Source: Solwaraspora sp. WMMD791
Lineage (GTDB): Bacteria; Actinomycetota; Actinomycetes; Mycobacteriales; Micromonosporaceae
Direction of reading: 5' to 3'
NCBI RefSeq assembly: GCF_029581195.1
Contig: NZ_CP120737.1
Coordinates: 1,054,001 to 1,118,000 of the forward strand
Length of the DNA stretch: 64,000 bases
A model generated the notes under the pieces. That model saw only the letters and a list, made by a program, of their open reading frames with translations, had not been told where the DNA came from and did not search any database. The position numbers and the translations under genes are program-made. The first letter of the stretch is position 1, and every line of letters starts with the position of its first letter. Of this stretch, positions 17,380 through 25,780 are shown in pieces.

Positions 17380-17526
17380 CCGTCCTCCCCCGCTTCCGGC
17401 TCGTGGCCCTCTCCGGGCGAAGGTGGCACGAACATGGGATCCTGCGCCGGAGAGGATATTCGTACTGTGGATGTCGGTGGTGGGCGCACCACCGCGTGCC
17501 GTGCTGCCGGGAGGACGACCAGCGAG

Positions 17527-17583
17527 ATGAGCGTGTACCACCGTCGGGCGTCTGTCATTGTCGCCGACCCTGCGGGGCGGTGA
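17527..17583 (+). other. Possible 18-codon leader peptide before the dynamin operon
   Basis: After GGGAGGACG an ATG opens a short frame, MSVYHRRASVIVADPAGR, that stops at 17583, eight bases before the GTG at 17591. It could be a translated leader coupled to the GTPase gene, or chance. Confidence 0.25.
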
Positions 17584-17590
17584 CCAATCC

Positions 17591-19132
17591 GTGGGTGCGG
17601 GGCCGTTGAGCAGCCGGGTCGCGGCGTTGTGTGACGAGGTGGGTCCCCGGGTGGGCGCGCCGACCGGCGGTGAGGTGGCGCGGGTCCGGCGACGGTTGGA
17701 CGAGCCGCTGCGGGTGGCGATCGCCGGACGGCTCAAGGCGGGCAAGTCGACGCTGGTCAACGCGTTGATCGGGCGGCGGGTGGCGCCGACGGAGGTCGGT
17801 GAGTGCACCCGGGTGGTCACCCAGTTCCGGTACGGCACCGCCGACCGGGTGGACGTGGTGCGCCGCGACGGCGTACGGGTCAGTCTGCCGTTGGATCCGA
17901 CGGGGATGATCCCGCAGCGGCTGGGGGTGCCGACGGCGCGGATCGCGTTCGTCGACGTCACCTTGACCAGTGACCATCTGCGGGAGTTGACGGTGATCGA
18001 CACGCCGGGGTTGTCGTCGGCCAGCACCGGCGTCAGTGACGCGGCGCGGCGGTACCTGTTCGCCGGCGACGGCGCGGCCTCCCCGGACGCAGGTGAGGCG
18101 ACGGCGCCGTTCGACGCCGGGATCGACGACGACTCCGTCGGGGCGGTCTCCGGTGCCGAGGCGATCGTGTACGTGTTCACCCAGTCGGTGCGAGACGACG
18201 ACGTACGGGCGTTGGAGGCGTTCCGGGCGGCGTCGGCACGGTTGTCGAGCAGCCCGATCAACTCGGTCGGGTTGTTCAACAAGGTCGACAAGCTGGTCGC
18301 CGGTGGGGCCGATCCGTGGCCGGTGGCGGCGCCGCTGGCCGCCGACCAGACGCGGGTGCTGCGTCGGATCGTGTCGGACGTGGTGCCGGCGGTCGGGTTG
18401 CTGGCGGAGACGACCGAGGCGGGCCGGTTGACGGCGGCCGACTGTGAGGCGCTGCGGACGTTGGCGCAGGTGCCGACGGCGCAGTGGACGGTGCTGACCG
18501 CGTCGGTGGACCTGTTCGTGTCCCGGGACTGTCCGGTGCCGCGGGCGCAGCGGGAACGGCTGCTGGGACTGCTGGACCTGTACGGGATCGGGTTCGCGGT
18601 GGCGCAGCTGCGGGCGGCGCCGCAGTTGGCGTCCGGGGACCTGGTGCGGGCGTTGTACGCGGCGTCGGGGTTTCCCCGGCTGCGGCACACCGTCGACGAG
18701 GTGTTCCGGTGGCGGACCGACGCGATCAAGGCCGGGTGGGCGTTGTCGACGCTGGAGAAGGTGGCCAGTCACACGGCACACCCGGGTGACCGGGAGACGC
18801 TGCGCGACGCCATCGAGCGGCTGCTGCACCAGCCGGAGTACCACCGGCTGCGACTGCTGGAGGTGGCGCAGCAGGTGACCACGGGCAGTGTGGAGCTGCC
18901 GGAGGCGATGGAGCAGGAGCTGACCCGGTTGGCGTTGTCGGCGGATCCGCGGTGGGTGCTGGACCTGCCGGCGGCGTCGGTGGAGCAGTTGGCGGCGGCG
19001 GCGGTGGAGGCGGCCACCCGGTGGCGGGTGTTCGCCGTCGCCGGGGCGTCGCCGGCACAGTCGCGGGTGGCGTTGGTGGCCCACCGGGGATTCCATCTGC
19101 TGTCGCAGCAGGTACGGGCGGTGCGCCGGTGA
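17591..19132 (+). CDS. Dynamin-like GTPase, first of a tandem pair
   Basis: About 513 residues. The G1 loop is GRLKAGKST (within the first 50 residues), the G3 motif is VIDTPGL (about 135-141) and the G4 motif is NKVD (about 230). A long helical C-terminal half follows, as in bacterial dynamin-like proteins (IniA/IniC, DynA/DynB), which remodel or stabilise membranes. No transmembrane segment is obvious. TTG at 17558 is an alternative start; the GTG at 17591 is used here and neither has a strong ribosome site. Its stop overlaps the next start (GTGA). A LuxR-type regulator gene is divergent from it. Confidence 0.85.
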   Translation: MGAGPLSSRVAALCDEVGPRVGAPTGGEVARVRRRLDEPLRVAIAGRLKAGKSTLVNALIGRRVAPTEVGECTRVVTQFRYGTADRVDVVRRDGVRVSLPLDPTGMIPQRLGVPTARIAFVDVTLTSDHLRELTVIDTPGLSSASTGVSDAARRYLFAGDGAASPDAGEATAPFDAGIDDDSVGAVSGAEAIVYVFTQSVRDDDVRALEAFRAASARLSSSPINSVGLFNKVDKLVAGGADPWPVAAPLAADQTRVLRRIVSDVVPAVGLLAETTEAGRLTAADCEALRTLAQVPTAQWTVLTASVDLFVSRDCPVPRAQRERLLGLLDLYGIGFAVAQLRAAPQLASGDLVRALYAASGFPRLRHTVDEVFRWRTDAIKAGWALSTLEKVASHTAHPGDRETLRDAIERLLHQPEYHRLRLLEVAQQVTTGSVELPEAMEQELTRLALSADPRWVLDLPAASVEQLAAAAVEAATRWRVFAVAGASPAQSRVALVAHRGFHLLSQQVRAVRR

Positions 19133-20997
19133 GCGGCGCGGCCGGGTCGGCGGCGTTGGGCACCTTGCTGACCGGGGCGGTCGACACGTGTCTGGGGTTC
19201 GTGCGCGGCCTGGACCCGGACGCGGCGGCGGAGATCGACGCCCAGCGGCGCCGTGAGGTGACCCGGCCGTCGGTGGTGGTCGTCGGGGAAACCAAACGGG
19301 GCAAGAGTTCCCTGGTGAACGCGTTGATCGGGGTGACCGGGTTGTCGCCGGTGGACGCGGCGGTGGCGACGTCGGCGTACCTGGAGTTCGACCACGGGCC
19401 GGTGACGGCGGCGCGGGCGTTCGTGCCGGGTGAGGCCGAGGCGGTGGACGTGCCGGTGGACCGGCTGCGGGACTGGGCCACGGTGTCGGGGGTGCTGCCG
19501 CAGGGGGCGCGTCCGCCGAGGCGGATCGCGGTGACCTGCCCGGCGCCGCTGCTGCGGTACGTGTCGCTGGTGGACACCCCGGGCGCGGGTGGGCTGGACC
19601 CGGTGCACACCGAGATCGCGGTGGACGCGGTGTCGCGGGCGGCGGCGCTGCTGTTCGTGGTGGACGCCTCGACCCCGTTCACCCGACCCGAGCTGGATTT
19701 CCTGATCGAGGCCAGTAAACGGGTCAACGTGGTGGTGTTCGCGTTGACGAAGACCGACGCGTACCCGGGGTGGCGCACCATCCTGGCCGACAACCGGGCC
19801 CAGCTGCAGGCGCACGCGCCCCGGTTCGCGGCCGCCGCGTGGTTCCCGGTGTCGGCGCGGCTGGCCGAGCTGGCGTTGACCCTGCCGGCGGCCGACGCCG
19901 GTGAACTGGTCGACGCCTCCCAGGTGGCGCCGCTGCAGCACGCGCTGATCGAACTCGCCGGCAACGGCCATCTGTTGGCGCAGGCGAACCTGCTGCGGAC
20001 GATCCGCAGCGAGCTGGTGCGGCTGGACCTGACGGTCGGGCAGCAGATCGCCGCGTGTGACCCGGACCCGGGTGAGGTGCAGCGGGCCAAGCAGGAACGG
20101 GCCGGGTTGGCGGCCCGGAAACGGACCGAGACGCGGCAGTGGTCGTTGGCGTTGAACACCGAGACGCAGCGGGCCCGGGTGGAGGCCACCGGTCGGCTGC
20201 GTACGGCGGTCGGCGGGCTGCAGGAGCAGTTCCTGGCCCGGATCGACGCGGCCCGGGGTGAGTCGTTGAAGCAGTTGCCGGCCGAGCTGGACCGGGCGTT
20301 GCACGCGGTGTCGCTGCGGTTCTCCCACGAGTTGCAGGCCCGGTTCCGTACGGTCGCCGAACGCACCCTGGCGCAGGTGTTCACGCCGGCCGAGTTGCAG
20401 TTCGTGGTGGCGCGGATCAACGCCACGTTGCGGCACGCGTTGGCGACCCGGCCGCGTCGTGACGGCGGCGGCGCCGACAACGTGATGGTCGCGTTGTCGG
20501 CCGGTGGGATGGCGTTCATGGCCGGGCGGGGGGTCGCGGCGGGCGCGTCGGCGTTGGGTGCCGGCGCGGTGGTCGGTGGTGGGCTGCTGGTGCCGGTCGC
20601 CGGTCTCGGGCTGGGGTTGGCCGCCGGGGCGTTCATTCTGTACCGGCGGCGGGTCGCCACCGACCGGCAGCAGGCCCGGCTGTGGCTGCGGGAGGTTCTC
20701 GGTGAGGCGCGGGCGGCGTTGACCGACGAGTTGGCGCAGCGGTTCACCGACCTGCAGTACGCGTTGACGGTGGCGTTGGACGACGCGATCGAGCGGCGGC
20801 TGGCCGAGTTGGACGCGCACATCGCCGAGATCGACGCGGCGGTGGCGCGGGACAAGGCGCAGCGGGCGCGGCGGCGCTCGGCGTTGCAGGCCCGGCGGGA
20901 CACGATCCGGGCCCGGGTGAAGCAGGTCGACGAGGTGCTGGCCCGGGCCCGGGTGTTGGCGCCGGCGGCCCCGGCGGCGGAGGCGGTGGCGCGGTGA
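19129..20997 (+). CDS. Dynamin-like GTPase with membrane hairpin, second of the pair
   Basis: A 622-residue protein. GETKRGKSSL is the P-loop (about residues 53-62), LVDTPGAGG the G3 motif (about 147) and LTKTD the G4 motif (about 207). Coiled-coil segments follow, and a hydrophobic Gly/Ala-rich hairpin at about residues 457-504 (AGGMAFMAGRG through LGLGLAAGAFILY) probably inserts in the membrane. A basic, Arg/Ala-rich coiled coil ends the protein. The GTG start overlaps the upstream stop, so the two GTPases are made as a pair and may form a heteromeric membrane-remodelling machine like IniA/IniC or DynA/DynB. Confidence 0.87.
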   Translation: MSGAAGSAALGTLLTGAVDTCLGFVRGLDPDAAAEIDAQRRREVTRPSVVVVGETKRGKSSLVNALIGVTGLSPVDAAVATSAYLEFDHGPVTAARAFVPGEAEAVDVPVDRLRDWATVSGVLPQGARPPRRIAVTCPAPLLRYVSLVDTPGAGGLDPVHTEIAVDAVSRAAALLFVVDASTPFTRPELDFLIEASKRVNVVVFALTKTDAYPGWRTILADNRAQLQAHAPRFAAAAWFPVSARLAELALTLPAADAGELVDASQVAPLQHALIELAGNGHLLAQANLLRTIRSELVRLDLTVGQQIAACDPDPGEVQRAKQERAGLAARKRTETRQWSLALNTETQRARVEATGRLRTAVGGLQEQFLARIDAARGESLKQLPAELDRALHAVSLRFSHELQARFRTVAERTLAQVFTPAELQFVVARINATLRHALATRPRRDGGGADNVMVALSAGGMAFMAGRGVAAGASALGAGAVVGGGLLVPVAGLGLGLAAGAFILYRRRVATDRQQARLWLREVLGEARAALTDELAQRFTDLQYALTVALDDAIERRLAELDAHIAEIDAAVARDKAQRARRRSALQARRDTIRARVKQVDEVLARARVLAPAAPAAEAVAR

Positions 20998-21635
20998 ACA
21001 GCGAGTTCGGTGACTGGCCCGGTGACGACTTCCCGGGTGACGACGCCGACACCGCCGATCTGGGTGGCGGCGTCGACGACGGTCCGCTGCCGCAGGAAGG
21101 GTTCGGCCCTGCCGACGCGGTGTCGGGGTTCGGTGCCGCCGACGACGTGCCGTTCGGCGACGACAGCGACGACGGTGACAGCGGCGGGGGTGCGGGTGCG
21201 TTGAGCTACGGCGGCGACCTGTCCGAGCCCGACCCAGTTGGTGGCGACGACGCCGACACGGCGCCGGCGGAGGCGGGTTTCGGTGCCGCGCCGGCGGCCG
21301 AGACCGGGTTCGGCCCGGCCGACCCGCCGCCCGGGGCCGACCCGGACGCTCCGGCCGGTGTCGACGAGTGGCCGGCGGCGGCGTTCCCCCCGCCGTTGGA
21401 CCCGTCCGGGGTGCCGACCCCGGTCGACGGCTGGCCGTGGGCGGACCCCGAGCTGATCGGCGGCGGGTCCGTCGGCGACGCCGCAGGTCCGAGCGACGAC
21501 CCGGTCGACCCGGCGGACGTGGCCGGCTACGCCGGCCTGGCCGACAACGACGACGGTACGCGGCAGTGGGCGACGCTGATCGCCTCCGACGATCCGGCGA
21601 CCAGCACCTTGGCCCGGTTCTGGTCCGGCGGCTGA
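20994..21635 (+). CDS. Acidic low-complexity protein coupled to the dynamin pair
   Basis: A 213-residue, Asp/Gly/Pro/Ala-rich protein with almost no basic residues. Repeated GFG-A and FGPAD elements (GFGPADAVSGFGAAD, GFGAAPAAETGFGPAD) fill residues 35-120, and a more ordered C-terminus ends DNDDGTRQWATLIASDDPAT. The start overlaps the second GTPase stop (GTGA), so it is the third gene of this operon. The position recalls the glycine-rich IniB of mycobacterial iniBAC, but no sequence identity can be claimed. It may be a disordered adaptor. Confidence 0.65.
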   Translation: MNSEFGDWPGDDFPGDDADTADLGGGVDDGPLPQEGFGPADAVSGFGAADDVPFGDDSDDGDSGGGAGALSYGGDLSEPDPVGGDDADTAPAEAGFGAAPAAETGFGPADPPPGADPDAPAGVDEWPAAAFPPPLDPSGVPTPVDGWPWADPELIGGGSVGDAAGPSDDPVDPADVAGYAGLADNDDGTRQWATLIASDDPATSTLARFWSGG

Positions 21636-21696
21636 CCGCCGGACGGCTGCCCGACGCGACCCACGCGGCGGTGATGCCGCGACGTGCGAGCCGGTT

Positions 21697-22107
21697 TCAG
21701 CCGGCCGACGCCGCCGGGGGGCGCGGTACGGCGCAGGCGGCGGTGCCGCCCGGCAGCCGGTGGCGGTTCGCGGCCACCCAGCGGTACACCGGCCAGGCCA
21801 GGGCGGTGACCGGGCGCAGACCGAGGACCGTGCCGGCGGCCCGCCACAGCGGGTTGCTGGTACGCAGCAGCGCGGCGATCGCCACCGGCCCGGCACCGGC
21901 CGCGCCGGTGGTGCCGGCGGGCACCCACTGCACGGCCGTCGTGCCCTGCTCCCGGGTGAGGCCGAGCGCCGGCAGGTCGGCCCACTGCCACGGTACGAGG
22001 GTCGCCTTGTGCGGCACCCGCCGCTCGATGAACCGCACGCACATGGTGCAGAACGCGCAGTCGCCGTCGTAGACGAACGTGCCTCGGGGTTCTCCGGTGC
22101 CGGTCAC
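21697..22107 (-). CDS. Thiol-disulfide oxidoreductase DCC family protein
   Basis: A 136-residue protein of the DUF393/DCC family. The characteristic VYDGDCAFC (about residues 12-20) contains the D-x-x-C pattern, followed by CVRFIERR. Members are predicted to act as thiol redox proteins. The GTG at 22107 is 5 bases after the HTTM gene stop, and the two families frequently occur together, so they form one operon. A tryptophan- and proline-rich tail (LAWPVYRWVAANRHRL) is typical. Confidence 0.85.
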   Translation of the reverse strand: MTGTGEPRGTFVYDGDCAFCTMCVRFIERRVPHKATLVPWQWADLPALGLTREQGTTAVQWVPAGTTGAAGAGPVAIAALLRTSNPLWRAAGTVLGLRPVTALAWPVYRWVAANRHRLPGGTAACAVPRPPAASAG

Positions 22108-22111
22108 GTGA

Positions 22112-23080
22112 TCATTGTCCCGCGTCGGCGGCGGCCGGTGCCACCGGTTGTGTCCGATCACGCACCGTCGGCGGCGGGCCCCCGCCAGATCCGCCGGGAT
22201 CACCGCCGCCGTGGCCGGGTCCGGCAGGGCCGTCCTCGCGGCCGGTCGACCGGCGTCGGTCGACGCGACTGCGTACCCACACCAGTGGCCGGATTCTCTC
22301 CAACGGCAGGAACGCGCCCATCGCCACCAGGTGCGGGGCGAACGAGATGGCGATCGTCGCGAACGACAGCAGGTGGAACGAGTAGAAGAAGCCGATGACG
22401 GCGTACCGCAGTCGGCCCCGGGTCACGAACACCAGCGGGCTGAGCGCCTCGAAGGCGACGATGCCGATCTGGGCGACGATCAGCAGGTACGGCACGGCGG
22501 CGATCAGGTCGGCGAACTCGGTGCCGCGACGCAGGAACGCACGGGCCAGGACGCTGCCGGTCAGCCAGCCCCAGCCACCGAAGCGGATCTTCGCGTACGC
22601 GGAGAAGAAGTAGGTGCAGACCACGGCGAGTTGGATGACCCGCAACGACCAGCCGGCGGCCTCGCTGCGCCGGCGTTCGCCGTGGCGGGCCGCGCCCACC
22701 GTGGGCAGGACGGCGAGCGCGACGAGGAACGCGAACCGGTCGTGGTCGACCTTGCCGTAGCTCATCGCCACGACCATCCACGCGAAGTAGAACGCGAACA
22801 CCGACCAGCCGAGCGCCCGCGGGTACCGGCCCGTCGCCGCCAGCGGCGCCAGCAGCAGCAGCGCCCACCAGATGAGGTCGACGACGACACCGGTCGGGGC
22901 CGGCAGGTGCAGGAACCGGGCGAACGCCAGGGGCTCGTACAGTTCGGCCGGCACGTCCCCACGGGTCCGTACCCACGACGAGTAGACCAGCAGGTCGAAC
23001 ACGATGAACAGGTAGGCGACGGTCCGCAGCGCGGCGACCCGGCCCAGTGGGACCGGTGCGAACAACCAGCGGCGGGTCAC
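22112..23080 (-). CDS. HTTM domain integral membrane protein
   Basis: A 322-residue polytopic membrane protein with about six to seven hydrophobic helices. The segment VCTYFFSAYAKIRFGGWGWL is typical of the HTTM (vitamin K carboxylase-like) domain in actinobacteria. The last 45 residues are Gly/Pro/Arg-rich and likely cytoplasmic. Its ATG overlaps the stop of the upstream gene (ATGA), and the DCC gene follows at once. HTTM-DCC pairs are known, but the biochemical role is not established. Confidence 0.8.
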   Translation of the reverse strand: MTRRWLFAPVPLGRVAALRTVAYLFIVFDLLVYSSWVRTRGDVPAELYEPLAFARFLHLPAPTGVVVDLIWWALLLLAPLAATGRYPRALGWSVFAFYFAWMVVAMSYGKVDHDRFAFLVALAVLPTVGAARHGERRRSEAAGWSLRVIQLAVVCTYFFSAYAKIRFGGWGWLTGSVLARAFLRRGTEFADLIAAVPYLLIVAQIGIVAFEALSPLVFVTRGRLRYAVIGFFYSFHLLSFATIAISFAPHLVAMGAFLPLERIRPLVWVRSRVDRRRSTGREDGPAGPGHGGGDPGGSGGGPPPTVRDRTQPVAPAAADAGQ

Positions 23081-23520
23081 GGCCGCTCCCAGACGGCGCG
23101 GGTCTCGTCGTGCCAGTCGCCGGTCAGCGCACTGTTGCGGATCTCGTGCAGCCGCACGACCACGCTGACCCGTACCAGCGGTGGCGCGTCGGGGTTCATC
23201 CGTGCGTAGCTGTCGGCGATCAGTTCGAGCCGGCCCGGATCGTCGACGTACGCCGATTCGAGTCCTTCGACCTCGGCGCGGCGGACCCCGGCGTTGCGTT
23301 CGGTCAGGACCAGGGTCCGGCCGGTGGCGTCGACACCTTCCACCCGGGTGTCGGGGGCCGGGTCGTTCGGGCCGTTGATCCCCGCGTACATGCTGAACGG
23401 CCCGAACGGGAAGTGGTCGTCGGTGCCCCAGAGTGTGCCGGCCAGCAGCAGTGTGAACGCGGCAACGGTGGCGAGCACACGGACCAGACGGCCAGCTGCC
23501 GTCAGAGTCTGGGTCTGCAC
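23077..23520 (-). CDS. Membrane-anchored protein of the HTTM operon
   Basis: A 147-residue protein with one N-terminal hydrophobic helix (residues 14-29, VRVLATVAAFTLLLAG) and a roughly 115-residue extracytoplasmic domain beginning TLWGTDDHFPFGPFSMYAG. It has no recognised catalytic motif. The GTG at 23520 directly precedes the hydrophobic helix; the frame upstream of it reads as non-coding. It is first in the three-gene operon with HTTM and DCC proteins and overlaps the HTTM start, suggesting one membrane complex. Confidence 0.7.
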   Translation of the reverse strand: MQTQTLTAAGRLVRVLATVAAFTLLLAGTLWGTDDHFPFGPFSMYAGINGPNDPAPDTRVEGVDATGRTLVLTERNAGVRRAEVEGLESAYVDDPGRLELIADSYARMNPDAPPLVRVSVVVRLHEIRNSALTGDWHDETRAVWERP

Positions 23521-23585
23521 CGGGCGCACTGTACCGGACCGCCGCCGCCGGTCGCGGCCGTGACCGGCCGTGACCGGCGTTCGCG

Positions 23586-24884
23586 TCAGCTCAGCAGCAG
23601 CGCCACCAGGACCACGGCGGCGAGGAGGACCAGAGCCGCCAGGATGGCCACCAGGACCGGGCCGTGTTCGTCGTACCACGGGCGGGCCGGCGTCGCCGCC
23701 GCGGCCGGCACCGGATACGGCCCTGCCGGTGAGGACAGGTACGGCACCGGCGACGGCACGGCGGGCGACCTCGGCGCCGGCGCGGGTGGGCCGGGGGGCG
23801 CGGTCCGCGCGGCGCCGGCCATCCGCAGTACGCCGTCGGCGACGACGGTCTCCGGCTGCTCCAGGGTCGTCGGTGCCACACCCAGCCGGGTGTGGATCAG
23901 CCGCGCCGCGAGCGGGATCCGGCTGGAGCCGCCGACGAGAAACACCCCGACCAGGTCGGCGGGGGTCAGACCGGCGGCGGTGACGGTCTGCGCCAGGCAG
24001 TCCACGGTCCGGGCCAGGTGGCCGTGGATCAGCGACTCCAACTCGTCGCGGGTCAGATGGGCGGCCACGTCCAACGCCGGCAGGTGCACGTCGGCGCTGG
24101 CGGTGCGCGACAGGGTCTCCTTGGCGGCGCGGACGTCGTCGTAGAGCAGGGCGCGGGCCCGCCGCGACCCGGTGTCGGCCGGGGCGACCAGTCCGTTCCA
24201 CATGACGGTGCGGTTCGGTGAGTAGGCGCGGCCCAGGTGTTCCACCAGCGCCTGGTCGAACTCGAGACCACCGACCTCGGTCAGGCCCTGCTCGGCGAGG
24301 ACGACGAAGCCGGCGGCGTCGAATCCGGTCGGTTCGCGGCGGACCACCGCCGCGTCGAAGGTGCCGCCACCGAGGTCGTAGACGGCCAGCGCCCGACCGG
24401 GTGGCAGCGCCGCGCCCAGCACAGCCGTGTAGTAGGCCGCGGCGGCGACCGGCTCGGCGACCAGCGTCGGTTGCGGCAGTCCGGCGGCGTACGCGGCCTG
24501 GACCAGGACGGCCCGCCGCCGCTGCCCCCAGCTCGCCGGGTGGGTCAGCCGGACCTCGTCGAGGCCGCCGAGCTGGCGGCGGGCCTCGGCGGCGACGTGG
24601 CGCAGCACGGCGGCGATCAGCTGCGGCACCGGTGTCTCGGTATCGCGCAGCAGCACCGTGCCGTCGTCGACGCGGCGTTTCGGGTGGGGTTCGAACCCGG
24701 CCGGGTCGATGCGGGCGCGCCGGTGCGCGTCGTGTCCGACGAGCAGCCGCCCGTCGGGTTCCCGGTACACCGCCGACGGCAGCAGCGGGGCGCCGTCGAA
24801 CAGCAGTGGCCGGGTCCGTCCGTCGCCGCCGCGCACCACCGCCACCGTGTTCGAGGTGCCGAAGTCGATGCCCAGTGCCCGCAT
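23586..24884 (-). CDS. Hsp70 family protein with C-terminal membrane anchor
   Basis: A 432-residue DnaK-type ATPase domain. MRALGIDFGTSNTVAVV is phosphate loop 1, VYDLGGGTFDAAVV phosphate loop 2, and GVFLVGGSSRIPL the adenosine motif. There is no peptide-binding domain; a Pro/Ala-rich linker leads to a single C-terminal helix (VLVAILAALVLLAAVVLVALLLS). It is therefore a membrane-tethered actin/Hsp70-fold ATPase, not a general chaperone. A homologue fused to a beta-propeller is at 53742-56501. Hsp70-like genes often lie near dynamin/ini loci, and here one is 2 kb away. Confidence 0.85.
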   Translation of the reverse strand: MRALGIDFGTSNTVAVVRGGDGRTRPLLFDGAPLLPSAVYREPDGRLLVGHDAHRRARIDPAGFEPHPKRRVDDGTVLLRDTETPVPQLIAAVLRHVAAEARRQLGGLDEVRLTHPASWGQRRRAVLVQAAYAAGLPQPTLVAEPVAAAAYYTAVLGAALPPGRALAVYDLGGGTFDAAVVRREPTGFDAAGFVVLAEQGLTEVGGLEFDQALVEHLGRAYSPNRTVMWNGLVAPADTGSRRARALLYDDVRAAKETLSRTASADVHLPALDVAAHLTRDELESLIHGHLARTVDCLAQTVTAAGLTPADLVGVFLVGGSSRIPLAARLIHTRLGVAPTTLEQPETVVADGVLRMAGAARTAPPGPPAPAPRSPAVPSPVPYLSSPAGPYPVPAAAATPARPWYDEHGPVLVAILAALVLLAAVVLVALLLS

Positions 24885-24960
24885 GGGGGGCACCCTACTG
24901 CCGGCGCGGCGCAACCTGACGTACGCCCGCCGGTTGCCGGCGGCGGGCATACTGCGCAGC

Positions 24961-25764
24961 GTGCCGCACCGTTACGCCTACCTCGACTCCCCCACGCCGA
25001 TCGCGTTCGCGCACCGGGGCGGGGCGGCCCGGGGTGACGAGAACACCGCCGAGGCGTTCGCCCGGGCCGTCGAGCTGGGTTACCGGTACGTGGAGACCGA
25101 CGTGCACGGCACCGCCGATGGTGTGGCGGTGGTGTTCCACGATCCGACGTTGGACCGGCTGGCCGGGATCAAGGGCGCGGTGGCGAAGATGCGCTGGGCG
25201 GACCTGGCGACGGTACGCGTCGGCGGGTCGGCGGCGGTGCCCCGCCTCGACGACGTTCTCGACGCGTGGCCGCAGGTGCGGTTCAACATCGACGTGAAGG
25301 CCGACGGCGGGGTACGGCCGACGGTGGAGACGCTTCAGCGGTGCGGTGCCGCCGACCGGGTGCTGCTGGCGTCGTTCTCCGACCGGCGGCTGCACCGGCT
25401 GCGGACGTTGACGCAGGGCCGGGTCGCGACGTCGCTGGGAATGCGGGCGGTGACCCGGCTGCGGATCGCGTCGGTCACCGGTGGCCGGTTGCGGCTTCCG
25501 CCGTCGGTGGTGGCCGCGCAGGTGCCGGTGCGGTTCAACCGGGTCCCGGTGGTCGACGCCCGGTTCGTGGCGTACTGCCACCGGCTGGGGTTGCAGGTGC
25601 ATGTCTGGACGATCGACGAACCTGCCGAGATGAACGAGTTACTCGACCTCGGGGTGGATGGCATCATGACCGATCACGTCGAGGTGTTGCGTGACGTGTA
25701 TCTGCGTCGTGGCCACTGGCCGCCGGACCGGCGGGTCGACGTGGACAGTGCCGCCCGTACCTGA
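24961..25764 (+). CDS. Glycerophosphodiester phosphodiesterase
   Basis: A 267-residue GDPD TIM-barrel enzyme that cleaves glycerophosphodiesters to glycerol-3-phosphate and an alcohol. IAFAHRGG and DENTAEAF carry the HR and ENT motifs, YVETDVHGTADG the metal-binding E and D, VFHDPTLDR the catalytic His, and VWTIDEP and GIMTDHVEVL the C-terminal barrel signature. No signal peptide is visible, so it is probably cytoplasmic. The GTG at 24961 gives the standard length. It is followed after 16 bases by the MFS gene, likely the same transcript. Confidence 0.92.
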   Translation: MPHRYAYLDSPTPIAFAHRGGAARGDENTAEAFARAVELGYRYVETDVHGTADGVAVVFHDPTLDRLAGIKGAVAKMRWADLATVRVGGSAAVPRLDDVLDAWPQVRFNIDVKADGGVRPTVETLQRCGAADRVLLASFSDRRLHRLRTLTQGRVATSLGMRAVTRLRIASVTGGRLRLPPSVVAAQVPVRFNRVPVVDARFVAYCHRLGLQVHVWTIDEPAEMNELLDLGVDGIMTDHVEVLRDVYLRRGHWPPDRRVDVDSAART

Positions 25765-25780
25765 CCAGTAGAAGGATCCG

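Noticed and set aside
17380-18729. N-terminal extension of the LuxR ATPase to 18729
   Set aside because: This part is antisense to the dynamin gene and Ser/Arg/Thr-rich; a strong ribosome site precedes the GTG at 17379.
18726-21896. A 1056-codon minus-strand open frame
   Set aside because: It is antisense to both dynamin genes and has no family resemblance.
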